DNA of 64,000 nt from Lujinxingiaceae bacterium (lineage in GTDB: Bacteria > Myxococcota_A > Bradymonadia > Bradymonadales > Bradymonadaceae): the NCBI GenBank assembly GCA_013697635.1, contig JACCWM010000038.1, positions 57,782 through 121,781 on the forward strand. Direction: 5' to 3'. Below the pieces are notes generated by a model, which made no database searches, was not told where the DNA came from, and saw only the letters and a program-made list of their open reading frames with translations. Positions within the stretch are counted from its first letter, which is position 1; each line of letters opens with the position of its first letter. This document shows, one piece after another, positions 1 to 9,351 of this stretch. The position numbers and the translations under genes are program-made.

Positions 1-602
1 CGGCTGCGCAACCCGCCGACGCATTGCAGAGTCAGCGATGGATGCTGTTGGTCATCGCGCTTTGCGTTGTCGTAGCGCTCGGGTTCGTGATCTTGCTGGT
101 CATGACCGATGACCCAAAGGTCGAGCCCGCCTTGGCTTTGTCCGCCGAGCTCGAAGTTGCCGCGCCAAAGATCGAAGACTTGCCAGAGCTGGCCAAGGTC
201 GTCGAGCCCGTCGTGCCCGCAAAGCTGGAGCCCGCCGTCGAGGTCATCGAAAAACCGGTCGAGCCCATCGACGTGCGAATCGAGGTTACGCCTTCTTTTG
301 CCCACGTCATCGTCAACGAAAATAGCCTCGGCCCGGTGCCTTCTGTTCGCTTCGATGGTCCCAAAGCCGGGCGCGTCACCGTCGTGGCGAGCGCGCCCGG
401 CTTTGAGCCCGTGACATTTTCGCTGAGCCCGTCCGATGCGCCGGTGTTGCGCCTGGCATTGAAAGCGCTGCCGGCCAAGCCCGTAGCCGAGAAGACCGCT
501 GTTCGCCCGCCTCGAGAGACCAAAACCTCGACCACGCCACCGCGCGAAGATCCACCCGAGGTCAAAAAGACGGCACCACAAGAGTTCTTGATCGCGCCGT
601 GA
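1..602 (+). CDS. C-terminal part of a PEGA-tailed (probably Ser/Thr kinase) membrane protein, 5' end cut off
   Basis: The frame is open to the window edge, so this is the end of a longer gene, although a TTG at 24 could start a short product. A basic/Trp stretch leads into one membrane segment (about residues 10-30 counted from TTG 24), then a Pro/Glu/Val-rich spacer, a PEGA-like beta domain (about residues 83-150) and a Pro/Lys/Thr-rich tail. The kinase at 10257-12002 has the same order of transmembrane helix, spacer, PEGA and Pro-rich tail after its catalytic domain. I therefore infer that the missing 5' part encodes a kinase, but that part is not visible. Its stop overlaps a possible GTG start of the next gene (GTGA), suggesting coupling. 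Confidence 0.7.
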   Translation, partial: AAQPADALQSQRWMLLVIALCVVVALGFVILLVMTDDPKVEPALALSAELEVAAPKIEDLPELAKVVEPVVPAKLEPAVEVIEKPVEPIDVRIEVTPSFAHVIVNENSLGPVPSVRFDGPKAGRVTVVASAPGFEPVTFSLSPSDAPVLRLALKALPAKPVAEKTAVRPPRETKTSTTPPREDPPEVKKTAPQEFLIAP

Positions 603-637
603 AGCACAGACCATTGAAGCAGGGAAGATTGGCGAGT

Positions 638-1483
638 ATGGAACCAATGATGTTCAAAGTACGGCAGATGGGTTGGCTCGTTTGCGCAGTCGTTTTGTCG
701 TGGTCGCTCGAGGCCCGCGCACAGGAATCGGCCAAGGAGACTCCGGCTCAACACGATCTAAACCGCGCTGGCGTCGAGGCGGTCATCGCCAAAGACTATG
801 ATCGGGCGATCGGTTTGTTTAATTCGTCGATCGCGCTGGGTGATCTCAACATCACCCGGCTCAATCTGGGACGCGCCCATCAGCGCGCCGGCCATTGCAA
901 GGATTCGGCGAAATCTTACAACGCCGTCTTTGATGCGCCGCGCGTGGCGGCTCCCTCACCGCGCGAGATCGAAGCCCTGGCGCGCCAATACCTCACCGAG
1001 CTCGAGCGCGATTGCCCCGGCGAGATCGTCGTCGTCTGTGATCCCGACACGATCAAGCTCTATCTGAACACGCGCGGCCCCTTGCCCTGCGGCAATGAGC
1101 CGGTCGAGGTCGCAGGCGGCGAGCTCGTGGTCAAAGGTGTGCTCGGAGCCGTCGAAAAGGAGGTCGTCGTCCAGGTCAAAGGTCTGCAGCGTCAGTTCAT
1201 CGATATGACGATCGTGGGAGCTGGTGGCCCGAAAGACCCGATCGTCGAGATCCCCGTGCCAGCGCAGCCGACACCGCGCGGCTGGGCGCGAAACGGGCCG
1301 ATCTGGCTTGCCGGCGGCGCCGTCCTGCTCGCTGGCGGCATCTATCTCGACTACGACAATTACACCAATGGCCTGGGCAGCAACGGCGAGATCGATGGTC
1401 GCGATCTGGTACCGCTGCCCTTTTATTTCGTGGGTAGCGCGGCTGTGGTCTGGGCCGTCACGCAGATTTGGTCCCAACTATGA
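638..1483 (+). CDS. Exported TPR-like protein with PEGA-like domain and C-terminal membrane helices
   Basis: ATG 638 is preferred because AGGGAAG lies about 10 nt upstream and a signal peptide follows (hydrophobic stretch ending in ARAQ). A GTG at 599 overlapping the previous stop is the alternative. The mature protein has a TPR-like helical region built around DYDRAIGLFNSSIALGD and LNLGRAHQRAGHCKDSAKSY, then a beta-rich PEGA-like segment with two Cys residues, then two hydrophobic helices near the C-terminus. It sits between a PEGA-tailed membrane protein and a Cys-rich lipoprotein and overlaps the latter by ATGA. Co-translation with both is likely. No enzymatic motif is visible; a periplasmic scaffold role is a guess. 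Confidence 0.7.
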   Translation: MEPMMFKVRQMGWLVCAVVLSWSLEARAQESAKETPAQHDLNRAGVEAVIAKDYDRAIGLFNSSIALGDLNITRLNLGRAHQRAGHCKDSAKSYNAVFDAPRVAAPSPREIEALARQYLTELERDCPGEIVVVCDPDTIKLYLNTRGPLPCGNEPVEVAGGELVVKGVLGAVEKEVVVQVKGLQRQFIDMTIVGAGGPKDPIVEIPVPAQPTPRGWARNGPIWLAGGAVLLAGGIYLDYDNYTNGLGSNGEIDGRDLVPLPFYFVGSAAVVWAVTQIWSQL

Positions 1484-2637
1484 AACTCTCGAGGGTCTGC
1501 GTGCCTGCGATCGCTGATATGCGCTTTCTTTTCGTAATGGTCCTGGCCCTGGCGCTCGCCGCCTCGGGCTGCTCGTTGATGGACGGACTGTTCAACGATC
1601 CGGCGGCGGCGATCGCGGATGTCGCGTCGGATGTCGCGTCCGATATCGCGTCCGATATCGCGTCCGATATCGTGTCCGATATAGCGGCCGACACCGTATC
1701 GGATGCAAAACAAGACACCAGCAGGCCCGACATTGTTTCAGACGACGCTGGCGCCGACCCAGACGTGGATGCCGGCCCATGCACGCCAAATTGTACGGGC
1801 AAGTGCTCTGGCGACGATGGCTGTGGCGTTGCATGTCCTCCCGTCGATTGCCAGATTCCGCAGACCTGCGGCGGCGGCGAGGTTGAGAACGTCTGTGGTT
1901 GCACACCGGATTGCGAGGGCACGTGCGGCGGCGATGGCTGTGGCGGTAAGTGTCCGGGACCGGATTGGGGACAAGAATTACGTGGTGATTGTGATCTCGT
2001 CAGTCAATCCGGCTGCACTGGCAATCAAAGATGCGAAATTCAGATCGATGCCGGTGAACGAGTCAGGAAATGCGGAACCATAGGGTCAAATTTAGTAGAA
2101 CCGGGCGGTTCTTGTAACACAAGCGGAAGCCCAAAGTGCGCCGTGGGAAGTGTCTGCAGGGGGGGGCCCCCGCCTGCACTGCCCGGCCCCATCTGCTCGC
2201 GCTTTTGCGATTTGAATACCAATCAAGGCTGCACAGACGATGAGTTCTGTGTGCGCACGTCAGGTTGGGACTTTGGCGTGGTGGGACTATGTGTGCGGCG
2301 CTGTAATCCCTATGCCGAGTGTATATCGTGTCCGGAGGGTCAGATGTGTGCGGCCGCTTTCGAATACGTCGCGGATCCCAAGGCGACCTGTAGGCCTAAG
2401 TTTCGCTACGTTCTAAACGAGCCAAACCCGGGAAGCGAGTATTTGAAGATTTGCAATTTGCTCCAGACCGATTTGGAGGGCAGTGGCTGCGCGCCGGGTT
2501 TGACCTGCTATCCGACGGCCGACATGCAGCGATGCGTCAAGCCCTGCCAGGACGACGAAGGCTGTGTTGCTCTGCCCGGCCCCGCTCGCACCTGCGGTCA
2601 GCCCGTGGGCGAGTGGGGACTGCGCTATTGCGAATGA
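1480..2637 (+). CDS. Cys-rich lipoprotein, family member 1 of 3
   Basis: The start at 1480 overlaps the previous stop (ATGA). An internal ATG at 1519 gives a more compact lipoprotein signal; in either case the lipobox is LAASGC. After the lipidated Cys comes an Asp/Ala/Ser-rich stretch made of four-residue repeats (ASDI/ASDV), two short Cys-rich modules (CTPNCTGKCSGDDGCG and CTPDCEGTCGGDGCGG), and a domain of about 220 residues with many Cys that ends in LRYCE. That domain is clearly paralogous to those of the lipoproteins at 8293-9264 and 9352-10260: shared pieces include GCTDDEFC, a CVxRCxPY block and a CYP/VKPC block. Outer-membrane or surface location is likely; function is unknown. Confidence 0.8.
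   Translation: MKLSRVCVPAIADMRFLFVMVLALALAASGCSLMDGLFNDPAAAIADVASDVASDIASDIASDIVSDIAADTVSDAKQDTSRPDIVSDDAGADPDVDAGPCTPNCTGKCSGDDGCGVACPPVDCQIPQTCGGGEVENVCGCTPDCEGTCGGDGCGGKCPGPDWGQELRGDCDLVSQSGCTGNQRCEIQIDAGERVRKCGTIGSNLVEPGGSCNTSGSPKCAVGSVCRGGPPPALPGPICSRFCDLNTNQGCTDDEFCVRTSGWDFGVVGLCVRRCNPYAECISCPEGQMCAAAFEYVADPKATCRPKFRYVLNEPNPGSEYLKICNLLQTDLEGSGCAPGLTCYPTADMQRCVKPCQDDEGCVALPGPARTCGQPVGEWGLRYCE
1618..1701 (+). repeat. Seven 12-bp tandem repeats inside the lipoprotein gene
   Basis: Seven consecutive 12-mers of the type GATRTCGCGTCC, increasingly degenerate downstream, encode the (A)SD(I/V) repeats of the linker that follows the lipid anchor. The unit is four codons, so gain or loss of copies keeps the reading frame and would change only spacer length. 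Confidence 0.85.
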
Positions 2638-2652
2638 AGTGACGCCTGGGTC

Positions 2653-5600
2653 TCACCCATCTCGGCGTCGCCACACCATCCATCCAACCAGCATCATAAG
2701 CAGCGAAGCGGGGACGCCGACCGGCATGCTGCCCGAGCTGCTCGTCGCGCAGGCCGCCCCCGGCGTCGTTGAGGACGCCTCGGCTGGCGCCGGGGGCTCG
2801 CTCGACTGTGAGGTCGTGGCACCGGGCGCGGCCTCCTCGACGCTTTGCTCGGCGCTGGTATCCTCGAAGAGTGCTGAGGAGCAAAAACACGAGCCCGGTC
2901 CGCTCGGGCAGCTGCAGGCGTTTCGGTACTCGCACATCGCTGGCCCACAGTTGGCTTGGCCGCCCGGGCAGTGGATGGCAGCGAGGCCGTCGACGACGCC
3001 GTCGCAGTTGCGGTCGGTGCCATCGCACACCTCGGTGGCACCCGGGTTGATCAGGGCGTCGTTGTCGTTGCAGTCGTCGCCCTCCGGGCAGGTCTCGGAG
3101 ATGCCGTCATAGCCGTCGCCGTCGACGTCGCGACAGCCCGAGCAGGTCTCATCGGTGGGCGTCGGACAATGGGTGATGCCGCCGGCCTGGCAAATGTAGT
3201 GCGTGGCGCGACAGCCCTCGAATTCGGTGTTCGACATGCACAGGCTGTCGACTGCCGCGACGTGTTCAATGCGCACCTCGAGCTTCTTGCTCGGGTCCAT
3301 GCCGCGAAGCGTCCAGTAGGGCGCATACAGGCGCCAGTCGCCAAGCGTCGAGGTGGGCAGGTTGATGTCCAGATCGAAGCGCAGCGGGCGCAGGTTGCCG
3401 CCCTGCAGCCAGACGAACTGCAAGATCGCCGAGTCCGACTCGCGCTGGGTGAGGCTGTCCGCAGGCCAGTTGCGCACGTTCCACTCGAGCTTGTACTCGT
3501 CGTACTTGACCGTCTTGGGCACAAAGTCGCGCGTGGGGCCTGCGGGCGCCCAGTCGTCGTACCAGGAGACGAACATCAAATCCGAGCTGTCGAAGTTGGC
3601 TGTCAGTTCGTTGTCGAACTCGAATTGCGCCTCGACCCTGACGCTATCCGGTGATCCAGCGGCCTCGGGGCCGCTCATGCGCGCGCCGTGGAGCATCGGC
3701 ATCGAGATGATGCCGTTTCGCAGATCGCGATGAAAGAAGAGCAGGCTGCGGTTGACGGCCTGAAGCGCCACGCTGGGATCTTCGAGGCGCATGGCCGCCG
3801 TGCTGCCCTCCCAGACGTCGGCGCCGTGTGGGCTGTAGTTGATGAAGTTCGCCGTACGCGCGCTCTGGTCGACGGTGGGCCAGCGCTGCCAGGTGGCGTT
3901 GTCGGAGTGGCGCACGTTGACCATCGGAAAGCGCATGGCGCTGGCCTCGTCGACCTGGCCATTGCAGTTGTTGTCGCGGTTGTCGCAGACCTCGTAGCCC
4001 CAGGCGGCGACGGTCTGGTCGCAGATCAGGCGCCCGCCCTTGCAGTTGGTGACCGTGCCCCGCGCGCAGATGCCGTGTGCCCCGGCGCCGCTCGTGGCCG
4101 GCTGGCAGCTGCCGATGCCTACCTCTTCAGAGAGCTTGACGATGTTCAGGTTGTTACCGACGTCGTAGTAGTCCAGGGGTACGTTTCGAATCAAAACCTC
4201 CTCGCGCATATCGAGCGTATGCCAGTCTTCACCCTCGGCGGAGTAGACCTCGAAGCGGTTGATGTCGCCGCGAAAGGCGGCGTTGAGGTAGACGTCCCAG
4301 TCCTGCGTGGAGGGCAGTGAAACCAGCGCGACGCCGGCCACCTTGCCCAGCGCGTCGCTGGTCTCGATCTGGATCTGGTGGTGATCGAAGTCGCCGCTGG
4401 TCAGGGTGCGCGTGACCGCGCCCTGGGAAAAGACGGTGGGCGTGGGGGTGCTCTCGCCGTAGCGAATCGAGTAGGTCGCGCCCGCGTCACCTTGATCGGC
4501 GCTGTTCTTGCCGTGCAGAAGGGCGATGGCGTAGCGCGCCGGGGTGCCCGAGCTGCCCGGGTGGGCAAAGAGCACGATGCGCGCGCCCCCCTTGGGAGTT
4601 GAGCCAATGAGCGTGAGCAGGCGCGCCTGGATGTTGATCGCCATATCCGCCACAGGGCCGGTCAGCTCGATCGGGCGCGGGCGCAACCACGGGCTGGAGC
4701 GCTGCACGATCGTCGGCCAGCGGTTGCCCATCCTTCGGTAAAGGTGATCCTCATCGTAGTCGATCTTGGCCGCACAGGAGTTGGGCGCACAGTAGAGGCC
4801 GTTAAAACAGATGTTGGGCGGGCTGCATTTGCCATCGGCGTCGCACTTGGTGAAGCAGCTTCCGTCGTGGCAGACCTCGCCGGCGTGACAGGCGACCGGG
4901 TTGGGGGTATCGCAGGAGTCCTGGGTGCAAAAGCCCAGAAAGCAGTGGTGGTTGGGGTTGCACTGGTCGTCCTCGTCGCAGCTGAGCACGCACTGGCCCT
5001 CATGGCAAGCCTCGAACTCGGCGCAAATGACGCCCTGGCAGGGATGATCCGAGCAGCGCTTGTTGAAGCAGCGCTGGGGCAGGGGGCATTCGATATCGGA
5101 CTCGCAGGAGTCAAAGCAGTCGCCGCCAAAGCAGGCCTTCTCGCCCGGACAGAGCACACCCTCGCAGGCCGTTTCGGCGCAGTGGTGGCTGTCAAAGCAG
5201 ACCGAGGGAGGGGTGCAGTCGCCGCTGGCCGCACACTTGGGAAAACAGCTGCCGCCAAAGCAGACCTCAAGCGAGGAGCAGCTTACGCCAGCGCAGGCCG
5301 CGTCGGCGCAGTGGTGGCTGTCAAAGCAGACCGTAGGCGGTGTACAGTCGCCGTCGGAATCACACTTGGGAAAACAGCTGCCACCGTGGCAGACCTCGAA
5401 CTCGGAGCAGGCCACGCCTGAGCAGGCATCTTCGGTGCAGCGCCCGTCAAAGCAGGCGGTGGGCGGTGTGCAGTCGCCATCGGTGTCGCACGTGTCAAAG
5501 CAGCTTCCACCCCAGCAGACGCTGTCGCCGATCGGACAAAAGACGAAGGCGCAGGGATCGTCGGTGCAGCGGTCCTCAAAGCAGGCATAGGGCGGTGTGC

Positions 5601-7497
5601 ATTCGCCGTCGGAGGCGCAGGGGTCAAAGCAGCTTCCGCCGTGGCATAACTGTCCGCCGGCGCAACTCACCAGGGCGCAGGGGTCATCGCCGACGACGCA
5701 GTGGTTGTAGCTGGGATCAGCATCGATGCCAAAGCAGAAGGTGGGGCATTCAGGGTGGGTGTTGCAGGTGTCAAAGCAGCTGCCGCCCCAGCAAAGCTCG
5801 GCGCCTCCACAAACAGGCGAGCAGGGCACGGTCGAGCAGCCGGTCGTGCGAATGCAGGTCTCCTCTTCGGGCACGACGTTGATGTTGCAGGTGCCGCCAC
5901 CGCAGATGCCCCCGGTGCAGTCGCGCTCGCGAAGCCCCTCCGTGGCGCAAAGGTCGGCATAGACGCAGGTGCTCCAGGGATCGCAGACGGAGGTCGCGCA
6001 TTCCTCGCCGGTGGGGTCGCCAAAGCAGGCCTGGGATTCAGGTGCAGGCTCGGCCGCGCAGACCGAGACCAGGCATTTGGCCTCGTAGCACACCCGCTCT
6101 TCGGTGCCGGTCTCGCTGCAGATGTCGGGAAACTCGCACGTGCCCCAGGGGTCACAGCCTTCGACGATAATATCGACGCAGGTGCTGCAACTCGAATAGA
6201 GCGTGTCGGTCATGATCACCGTCGGCTGGCAAACATCGCCGGCGCAGGCGTAATCGCGCTGCTCGCGGGCCTGGCACAGACAACTCTGGGTCTCGCCATT
6301 GCAGCAGATCGTCGGTGCACCCACGTCGTACCAGCCGTCGCTCAGGTCGCAAGTCGGCGGATCGCAGGTTTCACCCACGCACAAGCCAGCTTCACAGGTC
6401 AGCGAGCAGTCGACGCATCCAGTTTGCAGGATATCGGTCGTGGTGACGTTGTAGGCGCACGTGTTCAAAGGGTCTGGCGCGCAATAATGGACGCGAAACT
6501 CGCGATTCTGGCAGGTGCAAGCACCCGCTACGCCGCTGCAGCAGGCATACGTTGGGCCGACGTCGTACCAACGATCCTCGCCGCTGCAGTCTGTACAGGC
6601 CGCGCAGCCGCAGCTCGCAGTCGTGCCCTCACAAACCAGGTAGGACACACATGTATTGTCTATGCATTCAGTGGTCATACAGGGCGGATAGGTACATTCT
6701 TCAACGATCGTGCAAAATGCTCCGCAAGTACCCGTGGCTGCATTACAAGTGCTATCCATGCAATTTGCGCAAGCGCTGTACTCGGTGGGCTCCGGAGTTC
6801 GGCTCAGCTCGTAACAATTCTGACCATCACAATCGATGCGAGTATCCGTTGGATCACCGGTGCAGCATCCGCAGGCCACCAGAGCTGGGTAGCTCCATTT
6901 TTCATAGTCCTGGCATGTGCAGGCCGCGACGCCGTCGCAGCAGTCATAGGGGCTTCCAACGGGCTGCGTGCTCGACAGAGGCGTTTCGATGTCCATAACA
7001 CATTCGGTATAACAGGGATCGACACGATCACAGCCCCCGCCGTCATCTCTCTCGGTAAAGCCGCCGCTGTCGTTACAACTGTGGTTGTTGGTCTCCGGAA
7101 AGCATGTGGGATTGTAGCAAGTCTGCGTGCGATAGCCCGTGGTGTCGCATACGTCATCGTAGGTGCAGGCGCTCCAATCCGAGCAGGGTGCAATGGGGCA
7201 CACGCCACAACTGAAAGCCATGATCGTCCAGGGCGGCTTGCAAACACCAAACTCGCAGGTGCCCATACCGCTGTCGTGGCACTCACACTTGTGAGTGCCT
7301 CCGTTTAGCTCACCCGATGAAGTGTCGCCTTCGTTGGCGCAACATGACCAAGTGATCGACGAGGCATAATTGCAATCGGAGTTGGTCACACAAGCATCGG
7401 CCTCCGAAGGGGCGACAAACAGCGCCAAAATCAGGCACAACAACCCAGCAATCCAGACAACAGAGCGTTTAATGAGGCTTCGAAGGAGCGAGGACAT
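2653..7497 (-). CDS. Giant Cys-rich modular surface protein with MopE-type motifs and a MYXO-CTERM-like tail
   Basis: 1614 residues with an N-terminal signal peptide (hydrophobic core WIAGLLCLILALFV, cut near EADA) and AGGCGG as ribosome site. About 570 residues of irregular disulfide-type modules are followed by eight tandem units of about 43 residues (4740-5830; consensus C..V.C....VC.GGSCF..C..D..CTPP..CF...C). Then comes a beta-rich non-Cys region, and two MopE-like metal-binding motifs, CDNRDNNCNGQVDE and DVDGDGYDG...CNDND...CDGTDRNCDG. The C-terminus has an isolated Cys, a Ser/Gly spacer, one hydrophobic helix and WRRRDG, matching the MYXO-CTERM pattern of cell-surface sorting. Extracellular adhesion or metal binding is plausible but unproven. 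Confidence 0.85.
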   Translation of the reverse strand: MSSLLRSLIKRSVVWIAGLLCLILALFVAPSEADACVTNSDCNYASSITWSCCANEGDTSSGELNGGTHKCECHDSGMGTCEFGVCKPPWTIMAFSCGVCPIAPCSDWSACTYDDVCDTTGYRTQTCYNPTCFPETNNHSCNDSGGFTERDDGGGCDRVDPCYTECVMDIETPLSSTQPVGSPYDCCDGVAACTCQDYEKWSYPALVACGCCTGDPTDTRIDCDGQNCYELSRTPEPTEYSACANCMDSTCNAATGTCGAFCTIVEECTYPPCMTTECIDNTCVSYLVCEGTTASCGCAACTDCSGEDRWYDVGPTYACCSGVAGACTCQNREFRVHYCAPDPLNTCAYNVTTTDILQTGCVDCSLTCEAGLCVGETCDPPTCDLSDGWYDVGAPTICCNGETQSCLCQAREQRDYACAGDVCQPTVIMTDTLYSSCSTCVDIIVEGCDPWGTCEFPDICSETGTEERVCYEAKCLVSVCAAEPAPESQACFGDPTGEECATSVCDPWSTCVYADLCATEGLRERDCTGGICGGGTCNINVVPEEETCIRTTGCSTVPCSPVCGGAELCWGGSCFDTCNTHPECPTFCFGIDADPSYNHCVVGDDPCALVSCAGGQLCHGGSCFDPCASDGECTPPYACFEDRCTDDPCAFVFCPIGDSVCWGGSCFDTCDTDGDCTPPTACFDGRCTEDACSGVACSEFEVCHGGSCFPKCDSDGDCTPPTVCFDSHHCADAACAGVSCSSLEVCFGGSCFPKCAASGDCTPPSVCFDSHHCAETACEGVLCPGEKACFGGDCFDSCESDIECPLPQRCFNKRCSDHPCQGVICAEFEACHEGQCVLSCDEDDQCNPNHHCFLGFCTQDSCDTPNPVACHAGEVCHDGSCFTKCDADGKCSPPNICFNGLYCAPNSCAAKIDYDEDHLYRRMGNRWPTIVQRSSPWLRPRPIELTGPVADMAINIQARLLTLIGSTPKGGARIVLFAHPGSSGTPARYAIALLHGKNSADQGDAGATYSIRYGESTPTPTVFSQGAVTRTLTSGDFDHHQIQIETSDALGKVAGVALVSLPSTQDWDVYLNAAFRGDINRFEVYSAEGEDWHTLDMREEVLIRNVPLDYYDVGNNLNIVKLSEEVGIGSCQPATSGAGAHGICARGTVTNCKGGRLICDQTVAAWGYEVCDNRDNNCNGQVDEASAMRFPMVNVRHSDNATWQRWPTVDQSARTANFINYSPHGADVWEGSTAAMRLEDPSVALQAVNRSLLFFHRDLRNGIISMPMLHGARMSGPEAAGSPDSVRVEAQFEFDNELTANFDSSDLMFVSWYDDWAPAGPTRDFVPKTVKYDEYKLEWNVRNWPADSLTQRESDSAILQFVWLQGGNLRPLRFDLDINLPTSTLGDWRLYAPYWTLRGMDPSKKLEVRIEHVAAVDSLCMSNTEFEGCRATHYICQAGGITHCPTPTDETCSGCRDVDGDGYDGISETCPEGDDCNDNDALINPGATEVCDGTDRNCDGVVDGLAAIHCPGGQANCGPAMCEYRNACSCPSGPGSCFCSSALFEDTSAEQSVEEAAPGATTSQSSEPPAPAEASSTTPGAACATSSSGSMPVGVPASLLMMLVGWMVWRRRDG

Positions 7498-7595
7498 TGG
7501 GACCGCCTGGTTGGCAAAGTGCTTGATATCAGTTGATCCGGAGTATATGGGCTGTCTTTCGCTAATTCAAGTCATGTTCCTGGAGCCAAACGCAC

Positions 7596-7627
7596 AACGC
7601 CCGCAAGCACGGTGGTTTGCGGGCGTT
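7596..7627 (-). terminator. Hairpin after the small lipoprotein gene
   Basis: Perfect 11-bp inverted repeat AACGCCCGCAA / TTGCGGGCGTT around a 10-nt loop, placed just downstream (minus strand) of the 7658-8203 gene. The arm ends in only a short T run, so it is a moderate intrinsic terminator at best. Confidence 0.6.
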
Positions 7628-7657
7628 TACTGAACAAGAAGCAGATTCTTGGTGAGC

Positions 7658-8203
7658 TCACTCGGGCTTGCGCAGCACACGAACGTCACCAACGCTCAAG
7701 TTGCGTTCGTCCGAGAAACGCGCCTTGGCCAGGGAGTTGGGATCATCCTCGATCTTCTCCGCGGCGCTGACCGCCAACCTCTCGCTGCGGTTATTGACGC
7801 GGACAAACCAGCTGATGCCAAAGGTGTTCTCAATCCAAGTGCCCTGATCGAGCGCGCCCGAGTCGCCATTCTCGACGTCCTCCATCTGAAAGGTGCCCGA
7901 GACGGTCGACTCGCCGCTCTTGTGCAGCAGGGCGAGCGTGGCGATCAGCGTATCGCCAGACTTGCTGCGCACCTCCCACGTGCCATTCATGAAACCAGGA
8001 GCCCCAGGGTCGACCGTGTCCTGTCCCACGTCGGTGGACGTGTCGGGCGCGACAACAACAACATCGGAGGTGTCTCCTTCGGCATTGTTGGAATTGTTCG
8101 AGACCACCGGCGGAATTTTGGTGGGACTGGGGTCGTCATCGCAGCCCACGGAGGCCAAACTTACAACGAACAGACAAAGCAGGAGTGATAGGAAATAGCG
8201 CAT
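7658..8203 (-). CDS. Small lipoprotein with a predicted beta domain
   Basis: The ATG at 8203 is chosen because AAGGA lies about 9 nt upstream and a compact signal follows (MRYFLSLLLCLFVVSLASVGC, cut before Cys). The mature part starts with an acidic/Asn-rich linker containing NNSNNAEGD and then a domain with alternating hydrophobic residues (GTWEVRSKSGDTLIATLALL, TVSGTFQME). This resembles the small beta-barrel lipoproteins that begin with a TWE motif, but I cannot name a family. It stands alone, with a hairpin downstream, between the giant surface protein and the paired Cys-rich lipoproteins. Confidence 0.75.
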   Translation of the reverse strand: MRYFLSLLLCLFVVSLASVGCDDDPSPTKIPPVVSNNSNNAEGDTSDVVVVAPDTSTDVGQDTVDPGAPGFMNGTWEVRSKSGDTLIATLALLHKSGESTVSGTFQMEDVENGDSGALDQGTWIENTFGISWFVRVNNRSERLAVSAAEKIEDDPNSLAKARFSDERNLSVGDVRVLRKPE

Positions 8204-8292
8204 AGTAGGGTCCTTATGCATTGATACGAAGTGACTTGAAAGCATTATTCACGAAACAAGATGGATTCGCAACTCGTTGGCGAAAAACGCCC

Positions 8293-9264
8293 TCATGTGT
8301 CGCAATAACTCAGTGCGAACAGACCTTGCTCCTGACGACAGGTTCCATGGCCGGCGACATCGGTACAGTCGGCATTGGTCTTACAAGGCTTGACGCAATT
8401 CTGGTTGCCGCCGATCGGATAGCAGACGCGCTCGAGCGGACAGCCGGAGCTGCTCAGGTGCAAGTTCACCAGATTGCAGCTCGATTTGTAATTGACGCTC
8501 GCAGCGGGTGCAGCGTTTCGCAGGCAGCGAAAGTTTGGATGACAGGTTTGACTGGGCGCGCTCAAAAAACTGGCGTCTGGCACGCAGGCGGCGCCCTGAC
8601 CGCATTGGGCGACGTGATCGGAGTAAGGGTCGCAGCGTGGTACGCAAAAGCCGACAGCTTCAACATCGGAAAAGCGCTGCGTGCAAAACTCGTCATCTGT
8701 GCAGCCTGCGCCGGTTTCCAGAAAACAATGGCGCGCACAGGTTACGTCGTTGACCTCGGGAGGCGTGTGGTTGCGCCAGTTGACACAGAACAAGCCCTTC
8801 GCGCAGCGCTCCGACGAGCAGTTCTCGTAGACTTGCGATGAACCAATGGTCGTGCCATCTTCCAGAATACAGTGCGGTTTCAGGGGCGGAAACAACACCA
8901 ACTGACAAAAGCGTCCGAACTGACAGCCGTTTTGATTGACCGGGTCACAGATACCGGCAGCCAGCTTTCCAAAATCTGTCGGACAGAGCGGTGCGACAGG
9001 TTCGTCTTCGATGTCGACGTCAGAGGCGTCGACGTCCGACGGGCGTGTGTCGGTCAACTCGAGGGCATCGCCGATGTCGTTGGTCGTGTCGAGATCGGCG
9101 GTGTCCGAAGCGGCGTCGCCGCCCGTGTCAGGATTGGTAAAGTGCCAGCTCAGGCGCACCTCATCAACATCGAGAAACAGGTCGCAACCCGTGGCAAATG
9201 CGAGCAGGGCGATGATTGCGCTCATCACCCATGACAGGAAATAGCTTTTGTTGCGAGCGATCAT
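8293..9264 (-). CDS. Cys-rich lipoprotein, family member 2 of 3
   Basis: ATG 9264 gives a short lipoprotein signal with lipobox FATGC; an upstream in-frame start at 9297 also exists. A Thr/Asp-rich linker of about 70 residues (DAASDTADLDTTNDIGD) is followed by the same Cys-rich domain as in 1480-2637 and 9352-10260, ending in LSYCDT. Shared landmarks are CDPVNQNGC, GCTDDEFC, GFCVPRCDPY, a CHPNFRCLRN block and CVKPCKTNADC. It lies about 90 bp downstream of its closest neighbour paralogue on the same strand, so the two are probably co-transcribed with the kinase upstream. Ligand or partner is unknown. Confidence 0.8.
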   Translation of the reverse strand: MIARNKSYFLSWVMSAIIALLAFATGCDLFLDVDEVRLSWHFTNPDTGGDAASDTADLDTTNDIGDALELTDTRPSDVDASDVDIEDEPVAPLCPTDFGKLAAGICDPVNQNGCQFGRFCQLVLFPPLKPHCILEDGTTIGSSQVYENCSSERCAKGLFCVNWRNHTPPEVNDVTCARHCFLETGAGCTDDEFCTQRFSDVEAVGFCVPRCDPYSDHVAQCGQGAACVPDASFLSAPSQTCHPNFRCLRNAAPAASVNYKSSCNLVNLHLSSSGCPLERVCYPIGGNQNCVKPCKTNADCTDVAGHGTCRQEQGLFALSYCDT

Positions 9265-9351
9265 GGGAAGCTCAGCGAACGGGCGGGAAATTGCCACTTG
9301 TCGGATCAGAAGGATGACTCAGGCGCCAAGATTAGCCCAGGTTGCCGCACA

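Noticed and set aside
5701..7308. Plus-strand open frame of about 535 codons opposite the giant Cys-rich protein
   Set aside because: Product is Ala/Gly/Val-rich and non-conserved looking; the minus frame has a signal peptide and regular Cys modules.
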